DNA of 64,000 nt. It comes from Bombiscardovia nodaiensis (lineage in GTDB: Bacteria; Actinomycetota; Actinomycetes; Actinomycetales; Bifidobacteriaceae). Shown here one piece after another: positions 47,501-56,591 of the stretch. Positions within the stretch are counted from its first letter, which is position 1, and each line of letters opens with the position of its first letter. Location of the stretch: assembly GCA_033127725.1 (NCBI GenBank), contig AP026798.1, positions 1,984,001 to 2,048,000 on the forward strand. Direction: 5' to 3'. The position numbers and the translations under genes were made by a program. Below the pieces are notes generated by a model. It had not been told where the DNA came from, ran no database searches, and saw only the letters and a program-made list of their open reading frames with translations.

Positions 47501-50500
47501 TACCGTTGAGGACTGCGGCTTTCGCGGTGGCAATCGTTACAGTGCCTTGCACTTGGATAATGAAGTCACCGGTGCGATCCACGCCGTCAATGTAGACACG
47601 GGCTTTACTCGCGTCGGTGAAGTCCACGTACTGGGCAGCTGGACTCCAGTCATCAGCGATACTATACGTGTCCAAATCCTTGGCCAGTGTGTGAGGAATA
47701 CGACCGTTGACCACGCCACCCACCTCGTCACCGGGCAGGAATACCTTCGTATCCACGCCCTGCTTATTGGTGTGATTCGGGTCAGCGGCACTTAAAGCGC
47801 CTTGCGCATCCAAGACCCATACCTTGTCGGGCTTAGGAGAGCGTACGAACGCCGGAGGCTCGTTCGAGGGAACAGTTTTCTTATTCCACTGCTCAGAGCC
47901 AGCATTCGTGAATTGTGCTCCCTCGGGCACATCCACGTTCTTCAAGCTGCCGGAGATAATCAGCTTCACCGTCTTATCAGCTGGCAGATTCTCCGTAGTG
48001 TTCAAGATGGCTGCCTTAGCGGTAGCAATGGTTTTCGTACCTTGCACCTGGATGTCGAAATCGCCGGTGCGATCCACGCCATCCACATACACATGGGCCT
48101 TCGAGGCATCAGTGAAATCAATATACTGAGCGGCACCGGTCCAGTCGTCAGTAATCTTGTAGGTGTCGAGGTTCGTGGCTAGGCCCTTGGGGAGCTTACC
48201 GTTCACCACTGAGGAGATAGGGTCGCCAGGTACGAACACTCGGTTGTCTTTGCTCTCATTATTCGACCCGTTCGGATCGGATGCCGCGAGCCCGCCGGCT
48301 TGGTCCAGGACCCAGACTTTGTTGGGTTTGGGTGAGCGCACGAACACGGGCGGATCGTTGGAGGGTACGGTTTTATCCCCCCAAGTTTCTGAGCCGGAGT
48401 TGGTGACCTGCACCCCGTCGGGAATGTTCGCATCCTTGACCATACCGTTGATAATGAGCTTGACAATCTTGTCAGCCGGCAGGTCCGCAGTCCCATTCAA
48501 AATACTAGGCTTAGCGGTAGCGATAGTCTTCGTACCCGATACCGCGATACTGAAATCACCCGTATAGTCGATGCCGTTAATGTACACCCGGGCTTTGGAG
48601 GCGTCGGAGAAGTCCACGTACTGGGCTGCGGCCGCCCAATCATCAGTAATCGCATAATTGGACAGGTTCACAGCTAGGCCCTGCGGGAGTTTACCGTTGA
48701 CCACGGAAGCAATCGCATCACCAGGCACGAAGACCCGGCTGTCTTTGCCTTTCGCATTGGTTTTACCCTCATCCTGAGCGTTCAGGCCGCCAGCCGTATC
48801 CAGTACCCACACCTTGTCCGGGCCGGGCGTGCGTACGAACACACCGGGAATATTAGTGTCAGCGCCCTCGTCGCCCCACTTCTCCGAACCCGAGTTCGTG
48901 AACCGTTGACCGTTAGGTGCGCTCACATCCTTGACCTTGCCCGTAATCACGAGTTTGACAATCTTGTCAGCACTCAGGTGAGCAGTACCCCGCAACATCG
49001 ACGGCTTCGCCCTAGCGATCGTCTTCGTACCCTGAATCGAGAGCGTGAAGTCACCAGTACGGTTAACCCCGTCCACATACACCTTCGTCTTCGAGACGTC
49101 AGTGAAGTCCACGTAGGGCGCGGCATTCGTCCAATCATCGGTCAGCTCGTAGGCCTCCAGGTCACCAGTCAGGCCAGCAGGAATACGACCGTTCACCACA
49201 GCCGTAATCGGGCTACCAGGAATGAAGGTCTTATTGTCTTTTCCTGCATTGTTCGTATGCCCAGGATCGGAAGCGACCAGTGCCCCACTCTCGTCCACGG
49301 TCCACACCTTATCCGGTGCTGGCGGGGTTTTATTGATCTCCCGGTGATCACCAGCCTGACAATTCATCCCATCCCCGGACCAGCACGACTGCGAATCATC
49401 CTTAATCAAATCCCGACGCCCCGTCGCCTTCGGATACACTGGGACCTCCAAGGTCAGGGTCTTGGGCGCCCAATCCGTAGGATGCGCTTTCACCGTCACC
49501 TCACCAGCCTGGGAACGGTCAATGAACACGTCGGCAGCCTGCACCACCCCATGCTCATCCACCACGCGCACCTGACCCAGATCATCATGATCCTTGGCAC
49601 CAATGAACACGTCCGGGTCGTGAATATGATCGTACAACCAGAAACTCCCCGAACCAGCCGTCTGCGCACTCACATGCCCCACATACGGCACACCACTGAC
49701 CACAATCGCATTCGGATCCGTAATAGGACTAGCATTATCCGCATTCCACAAGGTCTTACTCGGCCCCGGCGGATTCGCATCCCAAAATTCATCCGCCTCG
49801 CCCTCGCCCACACTCACGGCCGCATCCATCTGGCCCTGCTTAGGCACATCCAAGCTAAACCCGTAATGCCCGGCCGGCCAAGACTGCCAGCCAAAGTCAG
49901 CAGGAGTAAACGCCGGACCAGCAGACTGCCCATCATTATGCAAGCGAACAGGTTTACTACGAGCAATCAACCCGCCAGAAGGATACCCGTGCCAGGTCAG
50001 CGTACTGGTCCCATCCACATCCTCGCGCACGCTCGTAGACGCATGAGCCGTTATCAAATCCGACACCGGCTGCACGCCACCGGAGAGCGCAAACCCACCC
50101 TGCTGAGCCGTCTGAACCGTCATATGATAGTCAGTAACGCCCTTTGGCTCATACTGGTTGAGCATAATCACCACAACCGTCGTACTGTCCGACGTGTACT
50201 GATCGGCGATTTTATCGACGCTCATACCAGGATCGTCAGCAAAGATAGAATTAGTTTGATATGTTGCGCTATGATTGCTATAGGTTTTCCCACTAACTGT
50301 GCTTATCCAGTTATTCATCCAATCACTTTTTAAGTGATGGACCATTCCGCTAAATTGCTTATTCGGACCAGTCATAGTACCCACTGCCACGACACGGCAT
50401 TGGCCTTGACCAACCTGGTCAGCGTGGGCAGCATTGAACCGGTTCAAGCAGTTGGCATTGGCCTCATTCAAAGCTTTCTGAGCTTTTGCCACACCCGTAG

Positions 50501-50759
50501 GCAACATGGAGACGCCTTGATCAGCAAGTGCAGCCGTAATGCTGGCCATATCGGCCCCGCCGAAACCATTGTCATTGTTATCACGGTAGGACCACTGCTG
50601 GTGGGCTTCAATCGGCGTACTACCGTCACCGTCATCGCTACCGCCGCCGCCACCGGCGAAGGCTGCACCCACTGGTAGCGCCAGAAGCGTGGCCACCGCT
50701 GAAACGAGTGCAGCCCCTTTTTGTAGCGCACTCCAGTTCTTCCAATTCCATTTCTTCAT
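44550..50759 (-). CDS. Giant sortase-anchored adhesin with tandem repeats
   Basis: A 2069-residue surface protein. It has a signal peptide (residues 1 to about 35, ending GAAFA), an N-terminal region of about 450 residues with predicted beta-structure, five repeats of about 165 residues (about 480-1340) each opening PDKVWVLD..., then three or more larger domains opening HKDVIG, PSVNIDGKTALLGDHLYYR and KDVVIDVGGES, which resemble the isopeptide-bonded domains of antigen I/II adhesins. The C-terminus has LPMTG at 2025-2029, a hydrophobic segment and a basic tail, a sortase signal, though the tail is longer than usual. The ATG is 113 bases after the coiled-coil gene. No sortase is encoded in the window. 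Confidence 0.9.
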   Translation of the reverse strand: MKKWNWKNWSALQKGAALVSAVATLLALPVGAAFAGGGGGSDDGDGSTPIEAHQQWSYRDNNDNGFGGADMASITAALADQGVSMLPTGVAKAQKALNEANANCLNRFNAAHADQVGQGQCRVVAVGTMTGPNKQFSGMVHHLKSDWMNNWISTVSGKTYSNHSATYQTNSIFADDPGMSVDKIADQYTSDSTTVVVIMLNQYEPKGVTDYHMTVQTAQQGGFALSGGVQPVSDLITAHASTSVREDVDGTSTLTWHGYPSGGLIARSKPVRLHNDGQSAGPAFTPADFGWQSWPAGHYGFSLDVPKQGQMDAAVSVGEGEADEFWDANPPGPSKTLWNADNASPITDPNAIVVSGVPYVGHVSAQTAGSGSFWLYDHIHDPDVFIGAKDHDDLGQVRVVDEHGVVQAADVFIDRSQAGEVTVKAHPTDWAPKTLTLEVPVYPKATGRRDLIKDDSQSCWSGDGMNCQAGDHREINKTPPAPDKVWTVDESGALVASDPGHTNNAGKDNKTFIPGSPITAVVNGRIPAGLTGDLEAYELTDDWTNAAPYVDFTDVSKTKVYVDGVNRTGDFTLSIQGTKTIARAKPSMLRGTAHLSADKIVKLVITGKVKDVSAPNGQRFTNSGSEKWGDEGADTNIPGVFVRTPGPDKVWVLDTAGGLNAQDEGKTNAKGKDSRVFVPGDAIASVVNGKLPQGLAVNLSNYAITDDWAAAAQYVDFSDASKARVYINGIDYTGDFSIAVSGTKTIATAKPSILNGTADLPADKIVKLIINGMVKDANIPDGVQVTNSGSETWGDKTVPSNDPPVFVRSPKPNKVWVLDQAGGLAASDPNGSNNESKDNRVFVPGDPISSVVNGKLPKGLATNLDTYKITDDWTGAAQYIDFTDASKAHVYVDGVDRTGDFDIQVQGTKTIATAKAAILNTTENLPADKTVKLIISGSLKNVDVPEGAQFTNAGSEQWNKKTVPSNEPPAFVRSPKPDKVWVLDAQGALSAADPNHTNKQGVDTKVFLPGDEVGGVVNGRIPHTLAKDLDTYSIADDWSPAAQYVDFTDASKARVYIDGVDRTGDFIIQVQGTVTIATAKAAVLNGTENLPADKSVKLYIGGTFKDATRTNGKLVQLTNKGYEQWNRKKVPTNEPPVFVWTPNPDKSWVALENGDPMSSSEDYKLVIDPTKTNQTGADDKAFRQGDRVAAAVNATMPAHLARVPNLVLSDDWQQSARIVSPEDVSHIRVYDQDASTAEHSTIAAIDASGRDVTSQFTVSVNGTVATATAKPAYAQGLQDMSSAKQITMLVPFNVTFDPAGIRKDYGKAPGDQLDACKNPDGSGLTNKGNQQAGHAPVDTNQPAICLTVPSIHKDVIGEASQGGDQDSVDGKRVFPGQKVEYTVKVDPLIPANDAYEITEVAVSDTYDPQTVPDKQTLEIHDLNTGRVIPRSQWTGSWDDNAHSFVASFAKGWVSANWPKGSHPRILLRFEARVKEDAPTDHVIDNQAWLTINNSVTPSNQVHNQPPTIKPGKEDTQKSPSVNIDGKTALLGDHLYYRINIDASDLANTAYKVQRLGAIDAYDQEYLKLDEHAIQVLDPAGKDVTAKLNIQVKDGIVYAFFKTVDTQIPATGETVKGDPQPKDLKAYSTQKLDPLKDPAIDQSLLGKKYQLVLPVTVVKVTDGYTVKNTAKQITNSREDITNTVANPLKPINPSKDVVIDVGGESVNHQKIYLHSQFLYRLDSSVLPKHRAYPEITDWSIVDNYDKDHDKPTGQWAVYANRDLIDSKGKVLAQKGERIAGAGFDRESNLGKYGITEDLFTYSDTDGQFTITASPTYLRLVSSDEAEQAWSAYVQFTRYQPAESVKNWFRETLNGVQRPSNEVETKTPHLQASIAIEKFDRDSGPEQGNRNQVDEALEDAKDGTVIIFRITNTGELPVTAIELSDQTIDGTGQVRNIAYPQGFDQLVLKPGEFVDVQGELQGVEEGGHHTDRAGARAKPVEDCPVIDDDPWDDKPGERQSTNCTGEEVVAQPDDWNGKRPDPEPVFLPMTGASVVVVCLLGVSLFGASLPFMSRARLKNRGTRLGQHIRGL
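46720..49320 (-). repeat. Five tandem repeats of about 495 bases in the adhesin gene
   Basis: Units start at about 49310, 48820, 48320, 47827 and 47330 (reading on the minus strand), a period of about 490-500 bases. Units 1-4 keep VVNGKLP, DDW..AA.YVDF.DASKA.VY..G, GT.TIA.AK and NSGSE.W almost unchanged. The fifth has diverged (DKSWVALENGD). Confidence 0.85.
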
Positions 50760-50871
50760 TACTATCCCTTATCATGAAGGGGACGAGCAATATACTCGTC
50801 CACATTGAGTGCCGGTGGGGTGAGCGACCGTCCAAATCAATCAACCCCACTGGCAAGGTGTGTTTCTCTAA

Positions 50872-51825
50872 TCAGCCAATACCACACGATCCATCGGCGT
50901 TACAACCGTGATTGGTGTTGTCAGGCCGATGCAAAAAATCTTCCCAGCTGTCGTATCCTCCGTATTGTCCCTTTCCACTAGTTTGAGGCGCTGCCGGTAC
51001 CTGCTGTTGTGGCGCCGACTGGCTGGCCTTGGGCCCTTGCTGCTGATAGGAAGGTTGCTGAGCATACTGCCGAGAAGCCTGAGCCGCGGCCTGTTGAGCG
51101 GCCTGCGCATCAGCGTCGGCCTTGGCCTTCGCTTGTACGCTCGCATTCACCCCATCAACCTCCGCCTGCACATTAGCCTGGGCTTTCGCGTAGTCAGCCG
51201 GCAGACCCGAGCTCACCTGGCCCGCAGCCTCCAAAACTCCCTGCAAACGCTCACGAGTAGCAGCATCCGCCACCTTTCCATCCGAGTCAGCCAGCAACTT
51301 CGCTCCCTCATCACGCTTAACCTGCAATGCACCTTTCGCATCAGCCAAGACTTTCGCATCCCGCGAGCGCGAAACTGCCTGTGCTGCTGCCTCCAACTGC
51401 TTGGCGCGGGTTTTCGCAGCCGCCTCCCGCCGAGCCAACCGTGCCTGCGTTTGCCCTAAATCTCCCGTAGGAGCATCAGCCTTACAAGCGCGCTTGCTAT
51501 CGCCGCCCCCATCCGCCAGCAACTGGTGAAGCCGGCGAACCGAACCCGCATCGTTCACTTGCTCTTCTGCAACATCTTGCACAGCCGCCGCTTTCTTCCG
51601 GCTTGCTTGCAAGCTTTGGTCGGCCTTATCCACCGCCCGTTGCTTCTGCTGACAATCCGCCAGGGCTCGCTCGTGGCGATCGTGCGTCCACCAGACTCCA
51701 CCCCCAACTACGGCGAGCGCCACAATGACGAGCATGGCAACAGCTACTAGGACACGCTTTCGGCCCGCCCGATGGCCCTCTGCGCTCTGCTGCCCTCCGG
51801 CCTGATTCGTCTCTACCTGCCCCAT
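50872..51825 (-). CDS. Membrane-anchored coiled-coil protein
   Basis: A 317-residue protein with one membrane helix (about 25-46, VLVAVAMLVIVALAVVGGGVWW) and a long exported Ala/Gln/Lys/Asp-rich coiled coil, followed by a Gln/Pro/Ser linker (ASRQYAQQPSYQQQGPKA) and a compact end GGYDSWEDFLHRPDNTNHG with CNADGSCGIG. The repetitive helical region resembles the stalk-like FIVAR or tape-measure proteins of bifidobacterial surfaces. It precedes the adhesin gene and probably shares its transcript. A CCACATT double motif lies about 145 bases upstream of its ATG. Confidence 0.7.
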   Translation of the reverse strand: MGQVETNQAGGQQSAEGHRAGRKRVLVAVAMLVIVALAVVGGGVWWTHDRHERALADCQQKQRAVDKADQSLQASRKKAAAVQDVAEEQVNDAGSVRRLHQLLADGGGDSKRACKADAPTGDLGQTQARLARREAAAKTRAKQLEAAAQAVSRSRDAKVLADAKGALQVKRDEGAKLLADSDGKVADAATRERLQGVLEAAGQVSSGLPADYAKAQANVQAEVDGVNASVQAKAKADADAQAAQQAAAQASRQYAQQPSYQQQGPKASQSAPQQQVPAAPQTSGKGQYGGYDSWEDFLHRPDNTNHGCNADGSCGIG

Positions 51826-51969
51826 GTCTACCTTCTATCTGCGCCTTTGCACTGTATTGCATAACACTCCTTTCAATCAAAACATAAACCCTTCGTTTTT
51901 CCTATTCCACCAGTTCTTGATGTTGATAAGTCTCGCAGCTTGCGGGCAGGTAAAGCGAGCTGAAAGGAC

Positions 51970-51986
51970 AATGTGGTCGAATGTGC
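51970..51986 (-). promoter_or_regulatory. CCACATT double motif, copy 1
   Basis: Minus strand reads GCACATTCGACCACATT, one mismatch to the other two copies. It lies 145 bases upstream of the coiled-coil/adhesin operon and in the 400-base gap to ppa, which holds no gene. Confidence 0.5.
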
Positions 51987-52225
51987 CCCCAAAACGCATA
52001 ATGTGGATAAGTTATTCAGCTGCGACCGCACTCGCCTGTCAACAACAACGCCACCAACCCCACCAGCAACGCTGCTAACGACCCACCAGCGCCCAGGGCA
52101 CACCAGCTCCTTTCGCGCACTTTAGACAGGCGATTGGGGTACAGTATTGCTTGAAACTTGCCAAGCGCGGAAACTGCGCCGAAGCATTGCAAGAGTGCAC
52201 ATTGCAAAACATAAGGAGAGAACCC

Positions 52226-52717
52226 ATGGCAGATACGTTTGACGTTCTAGTAGAGATTCCGCGCGGCTCACGCAACAAGTACGAGGTGGATCACGAGTCC
52301 GGCCGCATCAAGCTGGACCGCACGCTCTTCACCTCCATGGGCTATCCAGACGACTACGGCTACATCGAAGGCACACTGGGCGAGGACGGCGATCCTCTCG
52401 ATGCGCTCGTTATGCTGCCCAACTCTGTCTTCCCCGGCTGCGTGGTGGAATGCCGCGCCGTAGGCCTGTATCACATGGTGGACGAAGCTGGCGGCGACGA
52501 CAAGGTGCTGTGCGTGCCTGCCGACGTGCGTTTTGACGACATCAAGGACATTGACGACGTGTCCGAATTCCACAAGGCCGAAATTAAGCACTTCTTCGAG
52601 CAGTACAAGGCCCTGGAGCCCGGCAAGGAAGTCATGCCCGGCGACTTTTGGACCAACGCCGAGGCGGCCAACAAGGAAATCGTAGCGGCCCGTCAGCGTT
52701 TAGCAGACCAGCAGTAA
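52226..52717 (+). CDS. ppa: Inorganic pyrophosphatase (family I)
   Basis: Hydrolyses pyrophosphate released by biosynthesis, soluble and cytoplasmic. The 163-residue protein has the expected family I elements: [25 protein letters not shown], and the DGDPLDALV motif with the metal-binding aspartates, then KDIDDV. The ATG at 52226 sits five bases after AAGGAGAG; the frame extends upstream but without support. It stands alone. Confidence 0.95.
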   Translation: MADTFDVLVEIPRGSRNKYEVDHESGRIKLDRTLFTSMGYPDDYGYIEGTLGEDGDPLDALVMLPNSVFPGCVVECRAVGLYHMVDEAGGDDKVLCVPADVRFDDIKDIDDVSEFHKAEIKHFFEQYKALEPGKEVMPGDFWTNAEAANKEIVAARQRLADQQ

Positions 52718-52880
52718 CACCGGCCTGCCGCAGTGCAGAAAATTGCTTCTAGCGTAGTTTGAGTTCGCATCAGCTCGCCCTAGATCCCTAGCGTCGGTAA
52801 GTGGCAGAGAGGCTTTGCGCCCCGCAATTCGCCCTTATCGGCGCTTTTGTGTCGGCGAGCAACAGCGGGCGAACCATTTT

Positions 52881-52897
52881 CCACATTCGACCACATT
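52881..52897 (+). promoter_or_regulatory. CCACATT double motif, copy 2
   Basis: CCACATTCGACCACATT, two 7-base direct repeats 10 bases apart, identical to the copy before valS. It lies 99 bases before the start of the M20 peptidase gene. Confidence 0.55.
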
Positions 52898-52995
52898 TGC
52901 CCTACCGTGCCACTAAAACTCGCCAAAGCGGATAGAGTTAGGCATACTAATACCTGGGGAAGGTAAAACCCTGCTACATATGGAGGAATTTTACG

Positions 52996-54219
52996 ATGAC
53001 AGAAGCAGAAAAGATGGAGCTCCTGCGCAAGCTGGTGGCTTTCCGGTCCGTCAACGGCCACGAGCTACCCGTCGCACAGTATATTCAATCGCTCTTTGAG
53101 GCAGAGGGCATTGAGTCCCAAGTTCTGCCCTTTGGCGACGATAGGGCTAATTTAGTGGCCACTATCGGCTCCGGCGAGCCAGTTCTTGCTATTTCTGGGC
53201 ACATGGATGTAGTTGATGTCAATATGAACAATTGGCACACCGACCCCTTCGTACTCACGGAGGCGGAAGATGGCGACACCTACTACGGGCGCGGTTCTAC
53301 CGATATGAAGAGCGGCTTGGCGGCCATGATTATCTCCATGATTGAGCTCAAGCGTGAGAACGCTCCTCTTAAAGGCACGCTCAAATTCCTCGTGACCGCA
53401 GGAGAAGAGGTAGGCCAGCCGGGGGCCGAGCGCTTGACCGGCGAGGGCTACATGAAGGGCGTGGATGCGCTCATTATTGGCGAGCCTTCCGGATATGCGG
53501 GCGTGTACGCCAACAAGGGCGAGCTCGATCTCAAGATTAAGGTCAAGGGCCGCGCTGCTCACAGCTCTATGCCTGCAATGGGCATTAACGCAGTCGAAGC
53601 CCTGCTTGAGGTCTTGGACCAGATTAAAGACGAGATGCACCAGAGAATGGATGGGGTAGCGAACCCGGTCTTGGGCGGCACAGTCTTCAACATCGACACC
53701 ATCCACGGCGGCAATCAGGTCAACGCTATTCCTGCCGATGCTGAGGCCGAAATTAATATTCGCATTATTCCTGAGCTCGACAACGAGACCATTCTCTCCA
53801 TCGTGAACGGCGTAATTGACCGCTTTAACGCCTCCTCCAAGGCCCAAGTAAGCATGGATGTCGACATGGACATCATCCCCATTATTGGCGATAAGAATTG
53901 CCGTTTGGTCAAGCTCGCACAAGAGATTGCTCCGGACCACATGAGCCAGTTCCCACTCTCCGACAAGGAACTAGAGCAGGCCCGCGCTACCGCCAAAATG
54001 ATGGGCTTTGAATACGTGCCCAATCAGCTGCCGGTCATCGGCGTCTCGGGCGGCACGGATGCTTCCAAGTTCCTCATCGACCAGCCCAACGGGTTCTCCT
54101 ACCTCACTTTCGGGCCCGGTTCCAACACCCCTCACCAAGACAACGAGTGGGTTTCCAAGGCCATGTATCTGGACTTTATCAACATGTACAAGGAACTGTT
54201 CACCGCTTATTTGTCATAA
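52996..54219 (+). CDS. M20-family peptidase (ArgE/DapE-like)
   Basis: A 407-residue metal-dependent amidohydrolase. The zinc-binding motifs are SGHMDVVD, YGRGSTDMKSG and the catalytic TAGEEVG, with the dimerisation domain in the middle and the C-terminal metal ligand in GPGSNTPHQDNE. The sequence resembles lactobacillal succinyl-diaminopimelate desuccinylases, but DapE, ArgE and peptidase roles cannot be separated by sequence. A good ribosome site GGAGG precedes the ATG by nine bases. The CCACATT motif is 99 bases upstream. Confidence 0.85.
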   Translation: MTEAEKMELLRKLVAFRSVNGHELPVAQYIQSLFEAEGIESQVLPFGDDRANLVATIGSGEPVLAISGHMDVVDVNMNNWHTDPFVLTEAEDGDTYYGRGSTDMKSGLAAMIISMIELKRENAPLKGTLKFLVTAGEEVGQPGAERLTGEGYMKGVDALIIGEPSGYAGVYANKGELDLKIKVKGRAAHSSMPAMGINAVEALLEVLDQIKDEMHQRMDGVANPVLGGTVFNIDTIHGGNQVNAIPADAEAEINIRIIPELDNETILSIVNGVIDRFNASSKAQVSMDVDMDIIPIIGDKNCRLVKLAQEIAPDHMSQFPLSDKELEQARATAKMMGFEYVPNQLPVIGVSGGTDASKFLIDQPNGFSYLTFGPGSNTPHQDNEWVSKAMYLDFINMYKELFTAYLS

Positions 54220-54299
54220 GCACAGGCTCTTTCGCGCAATAGGGGTCATGCCGGACTAATATGTCACTTGGGGCAGAACTAGCTCTAAAGGACGGCGGC

Positions 54300-54743
54300 A
54301 TGACCTTCTATTCATATGACTACCTCAAGGGTGGCCAAGTTAACTGGGCTATTATCAAAATCGTTCTCGTGAGCGTACTAGCCCTGGCATTTCTGGTTTT
54401 CATCATTAAATATTCGCGCAACAAGTGGGACTTAAAATACCGGGATCTTTCCATTATTCTCGGCACTCTACTCCTGCTCGCCGCTGCCATTCAATACAGC
54501 GATTACACGAACTTGCGCACAGCGAGCGTGCAGAGCGGGCAGCTGAGTGTGGTCATCGAAAAGTCAGCAAAGAAGCTGGACATCAGCCCCCACTCCATCG
54601 CCATTAACGACACCTCGCGCAACAACGACATGCTCATCAAAACACCTAAGGGTTATTACTCGCTTGTATTCAACAGCTCTGGCTCAGAATTTTTGCTGGT
54701 AAAGGTCGACCTCTACCAGCCTGATATCACAGTAATCCAGTAA
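54300..54743 (+). CDS. DUF3290-type membrane protein
   Basis: A 147-residue protein starting MTFYSYDYLKGG, with two membrane helices (about 17-38 and 50-66) and a C-terminal beta-rich domain. The ATG at 54300 follows AAAGGA by seven bases; an earlier start at 54261 has no support. This family is often encoded beside DUF421 proteins, as here, 20 bases upstream. Function unknown. Confidence 0.75.
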   Translation: MTFYSYDYLKGGQVNWAIIKIVLVSVLALAFLVFIIKYSRNKWDLKYRDLSIILGTLLLLAAAIQYSDYTNLRTASVQSGQLSVVIEKSAKKLDISPHSIAINDTSRNNDMLIKTPKGYYSLVFNSSGSEFLLVKVDLYQPDITVIQ

Positions 54744-54763
54744 ACCAACAGGGGAAGAAACAT

Positions 54764-55420
54764 ATGGATATCAATTTCTACATTGACGTGGCGATCAAGC
54801 TCATTATCGGCTTGCTCTTCATCACGCTGCTCATCAACCTCACCGGCAAAAGCAATATGGCGCCGACATCGCCTATGGATCAGATGCAAAACTACGTGTT
54901 GGGCGGCATCATCGGCGGCGTGATTTACAGCACGTCTGTCACTCTCGCCCAGTACATTGTGATCTTGCTCATGTGGGCAGCGCTCATTCTCATTACCCGC
55001 TACGCCAAGACCCACATTCACGCCGTGAGCAAGTACATCGACGGCGACCCTATCACCGTTGTCAAAGAAGGCAAACTCCTGCCGCAGAACTGCTTAAAAG
55101 CGCACCTGACAGCCAACGACTTGGTCCTCAAACTGCGCAGCGGCGGCGTTACCGACATTGACGATGTCAAGCGCGCTATCCTGGAGCAAAACGGCTCTCT
55201 CACCATCTTGCAAAAGGGCGACAAGGACGTGCGCTACCCCGTTATTGTGGACGGTCGCACGGATCCTGATGTGCTCGACTTGATGGGCAAGGATGAGGAT
55301 TGGCTGAACAGCAAACTCAAGGAGCAGGGCGTTGAAAGCACCAGCGACGTGTTCATAGCCCGATACCAAGGCCAAAAGCTCAAGGTCGTGACTTACTCCG
55401 GTAAGCAGAGCCAGAAGTAG
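54764..55420 (+). CDS. DUF421 (YetF-like) membrane protein
   Basis: A 218-residue protein with three N-terminal membrane helices and the conserved soluble DUF421 domain (about 80-215), seen in DPITVVKEGKLLPQNCLKAHLTANDLVLKLRSGGV. The motif region MQNYVLGGIIGGVIY ends the membrane part. YetF-family proteins are linked to stress and spore germination in bacilli, but the activity is unknown. The ATG follows AGGGGAAG. It forms a small operon with the DUF3290 gene and probably the M20 peptidase. Confidence 0.85.
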   Translation: MDINFYIDVAIKLIIGLLFITLLINLTGKSNMAPTSPMDQMQNYVLGGIIGGVIYSTSVTLAQYIVILLMWAALILITRYAKTHIHAVSKYIDGDPITVVKEGKLLPQNCLKAHLTANDLVLKLRSGGVTDIDDVKRAILEQNGSLTILQKGDKDVRYPVIVDGRTDPDVLDLMGKDEDWLNSKLKEQGVESTSDVFIARYQGQKLKVVTYSGKQSQK

Positions 55421-55437
55421 CGAGCGCAGCCCAACAG

Positions 55438-55490
55438 AGGGCAGGAAGTGGCCAACCGAGCAGAGCTGTAGATTGGTTACTACCTGCCCT
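55438..55490 (+). terminator. Terminator-like hairpin after the DUF421 gene
   Basis: AGGGCAGG (55438-55445) pairs with CCTGCCCT (55483-55490), with further pairing of GGCCAACC to GGTT inside, then TGCTTGTTCT. The gene on the other strand ends 70 bases further. Confidence 0.6.
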
Positions 55491-55560
55491 TGCTTGTTCT
55501 CACTACTTGCAGCACATTTTCAGAAAATCTTACCCCCGCTCAAACGCAAAAGTCACCAGC

Positions 55561-56352
55561 TCACACCGGGAGTACGTGGACCACGCAAAGCGCCACAGCC
55601 ACCAGCAGACCAGAAAACATCACAGGCACCAGCGCCATGGATAGCCAGGGCTGAACCGCGCTCTTGCTCACCCGCCGTAAATCCAACCACCAGGTCCACG
55701 ATGCCACGCACAGCAGCACAGCCAGAACCGCAGCCACCAGCACCACCAACAGGACCCAGCGGCCCGTGTGCCCTAAAACACCACCAGCAAAGCTGTGGGC
55801 GCTGTGAGAAGCTAGGGTTGGCGTGAAAATCCACCCAGCCACACCGATGCAGCTCACGCCGCTCAAGGCATCCACCGAGAGCCCGCGAATCACATGCGTA
55901 CGATTAATTCTAAGCATCTGCCGACCGAAAATGCCGACCACCAGCACCACCAACAGCAGAGCCGTGAGCCCAATCCACTGCCGGAACACCCCCCACTGAT
56001 CCGCCAGCTGGGTGTGGCCGCCGACCATAGCAACCATATTCCAATAGCAGGCACCAATTAAGGAAGCAGCCCCCAGAATAAAAGGAAACAGGCTGTCAAA
56101 CAAGCTGTCTTCGGCTCCGCGAGCCAGGCAGTATGCAGACAGACACACCACCACAAGCGCTAGGCAGGCAAGATTCGCCACCAGCGAGAGCTGATCGGAA
56201 GATCGCCAATACGACAAGAGCAGGGGCAGCACAAAAACTGCCACAACCAGCAGCTGCGTAAGTGCCATCGCCAGTACAGACTTGCTCACCGGCGACCCAG
56301 CCGACGAAGGCTCAACAGCGGCCTTGCTCTCATCTACAAGTTTGAAATCCAC
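55561..56352 (-). CDS. Multi-spanning membrane protein, unknown function
   Basis: A 263-residue hydrophobic protein with about seven membrane helices and a polar N-terminus (FKLVDESKAAVEPSSAGS). GTG start preceded by GAAAGG. The conserved-looking elements are few: GVFRQWIGL, LRINRTHVIRG and SCIGVAGWIF. It is not similar to a transporter family I know. It lies divergent from the GlnR-like regulator gene with 239 bases between. Confidence 0.65.
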   Translation of the reverse strand: MDFKLVDESKAAVEPSSAGSPVSKSVLAMALTQLLVVAVFVLPLLLSYWRSSDQLSLVANLACLALVVVCLSAYCLARGAEDSLFDSLFPFILGAASLIGACYWNMVAMVGGHTQLADQWGVFRQWIGLTALLLVVLVVGIFGRQMLRINRTHVIRGLSVDALSGVSCIGVAGWIFTPTLASHSAHSFAGGVLGHTGRWVLLVVLVAAVLAVLLCVASWTWWLDLRRVSKSAVQPWLSMALVPVMFSGLLVAVALCVVHVLPV

Positions 56353-56591
56353 TCGAGACAGCCTTTCACCATCGCTGGTTATTGTTAACTTCCCTTGCGG
56401 GCCTCGCCCCTTACGAGGTTTACCAAAATTATAAACTCACCTCAGGCACTTATCGTAACCCTACCGCACACATGGCACGTCTACTTTTCTCTGAACCCGA
56501 ACAAGGTACAACTCTTCGTACCCCCGACTGTACAATAAGACCACGCCCTTAATGCAGCTGTAAGTAAACACGGCAGGAGGAGGGACCCGTA

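Noticed and set aside
48906..50333. 475-residue plus-strand frame inside the adhesin gene
   Set aside because: It is antisense to the strongly supported adhesin reading frame and has the His/Arg-rich composition of a shadow frame.
44550..50759. CRISPR or satellite array in the repeated part of the adhesin gene
   Set aside because: The period of about 495 bases lies in frame and encodes protein repeats; there are no short direct repeats with spacers.
51992..52000. TGTGGATAA, a perfect DnaA box, near the first CCACATT motif
   Set aside because: Only one box is seen and no dnaA, dnaN or replication gene is near, so an origin is not supported.
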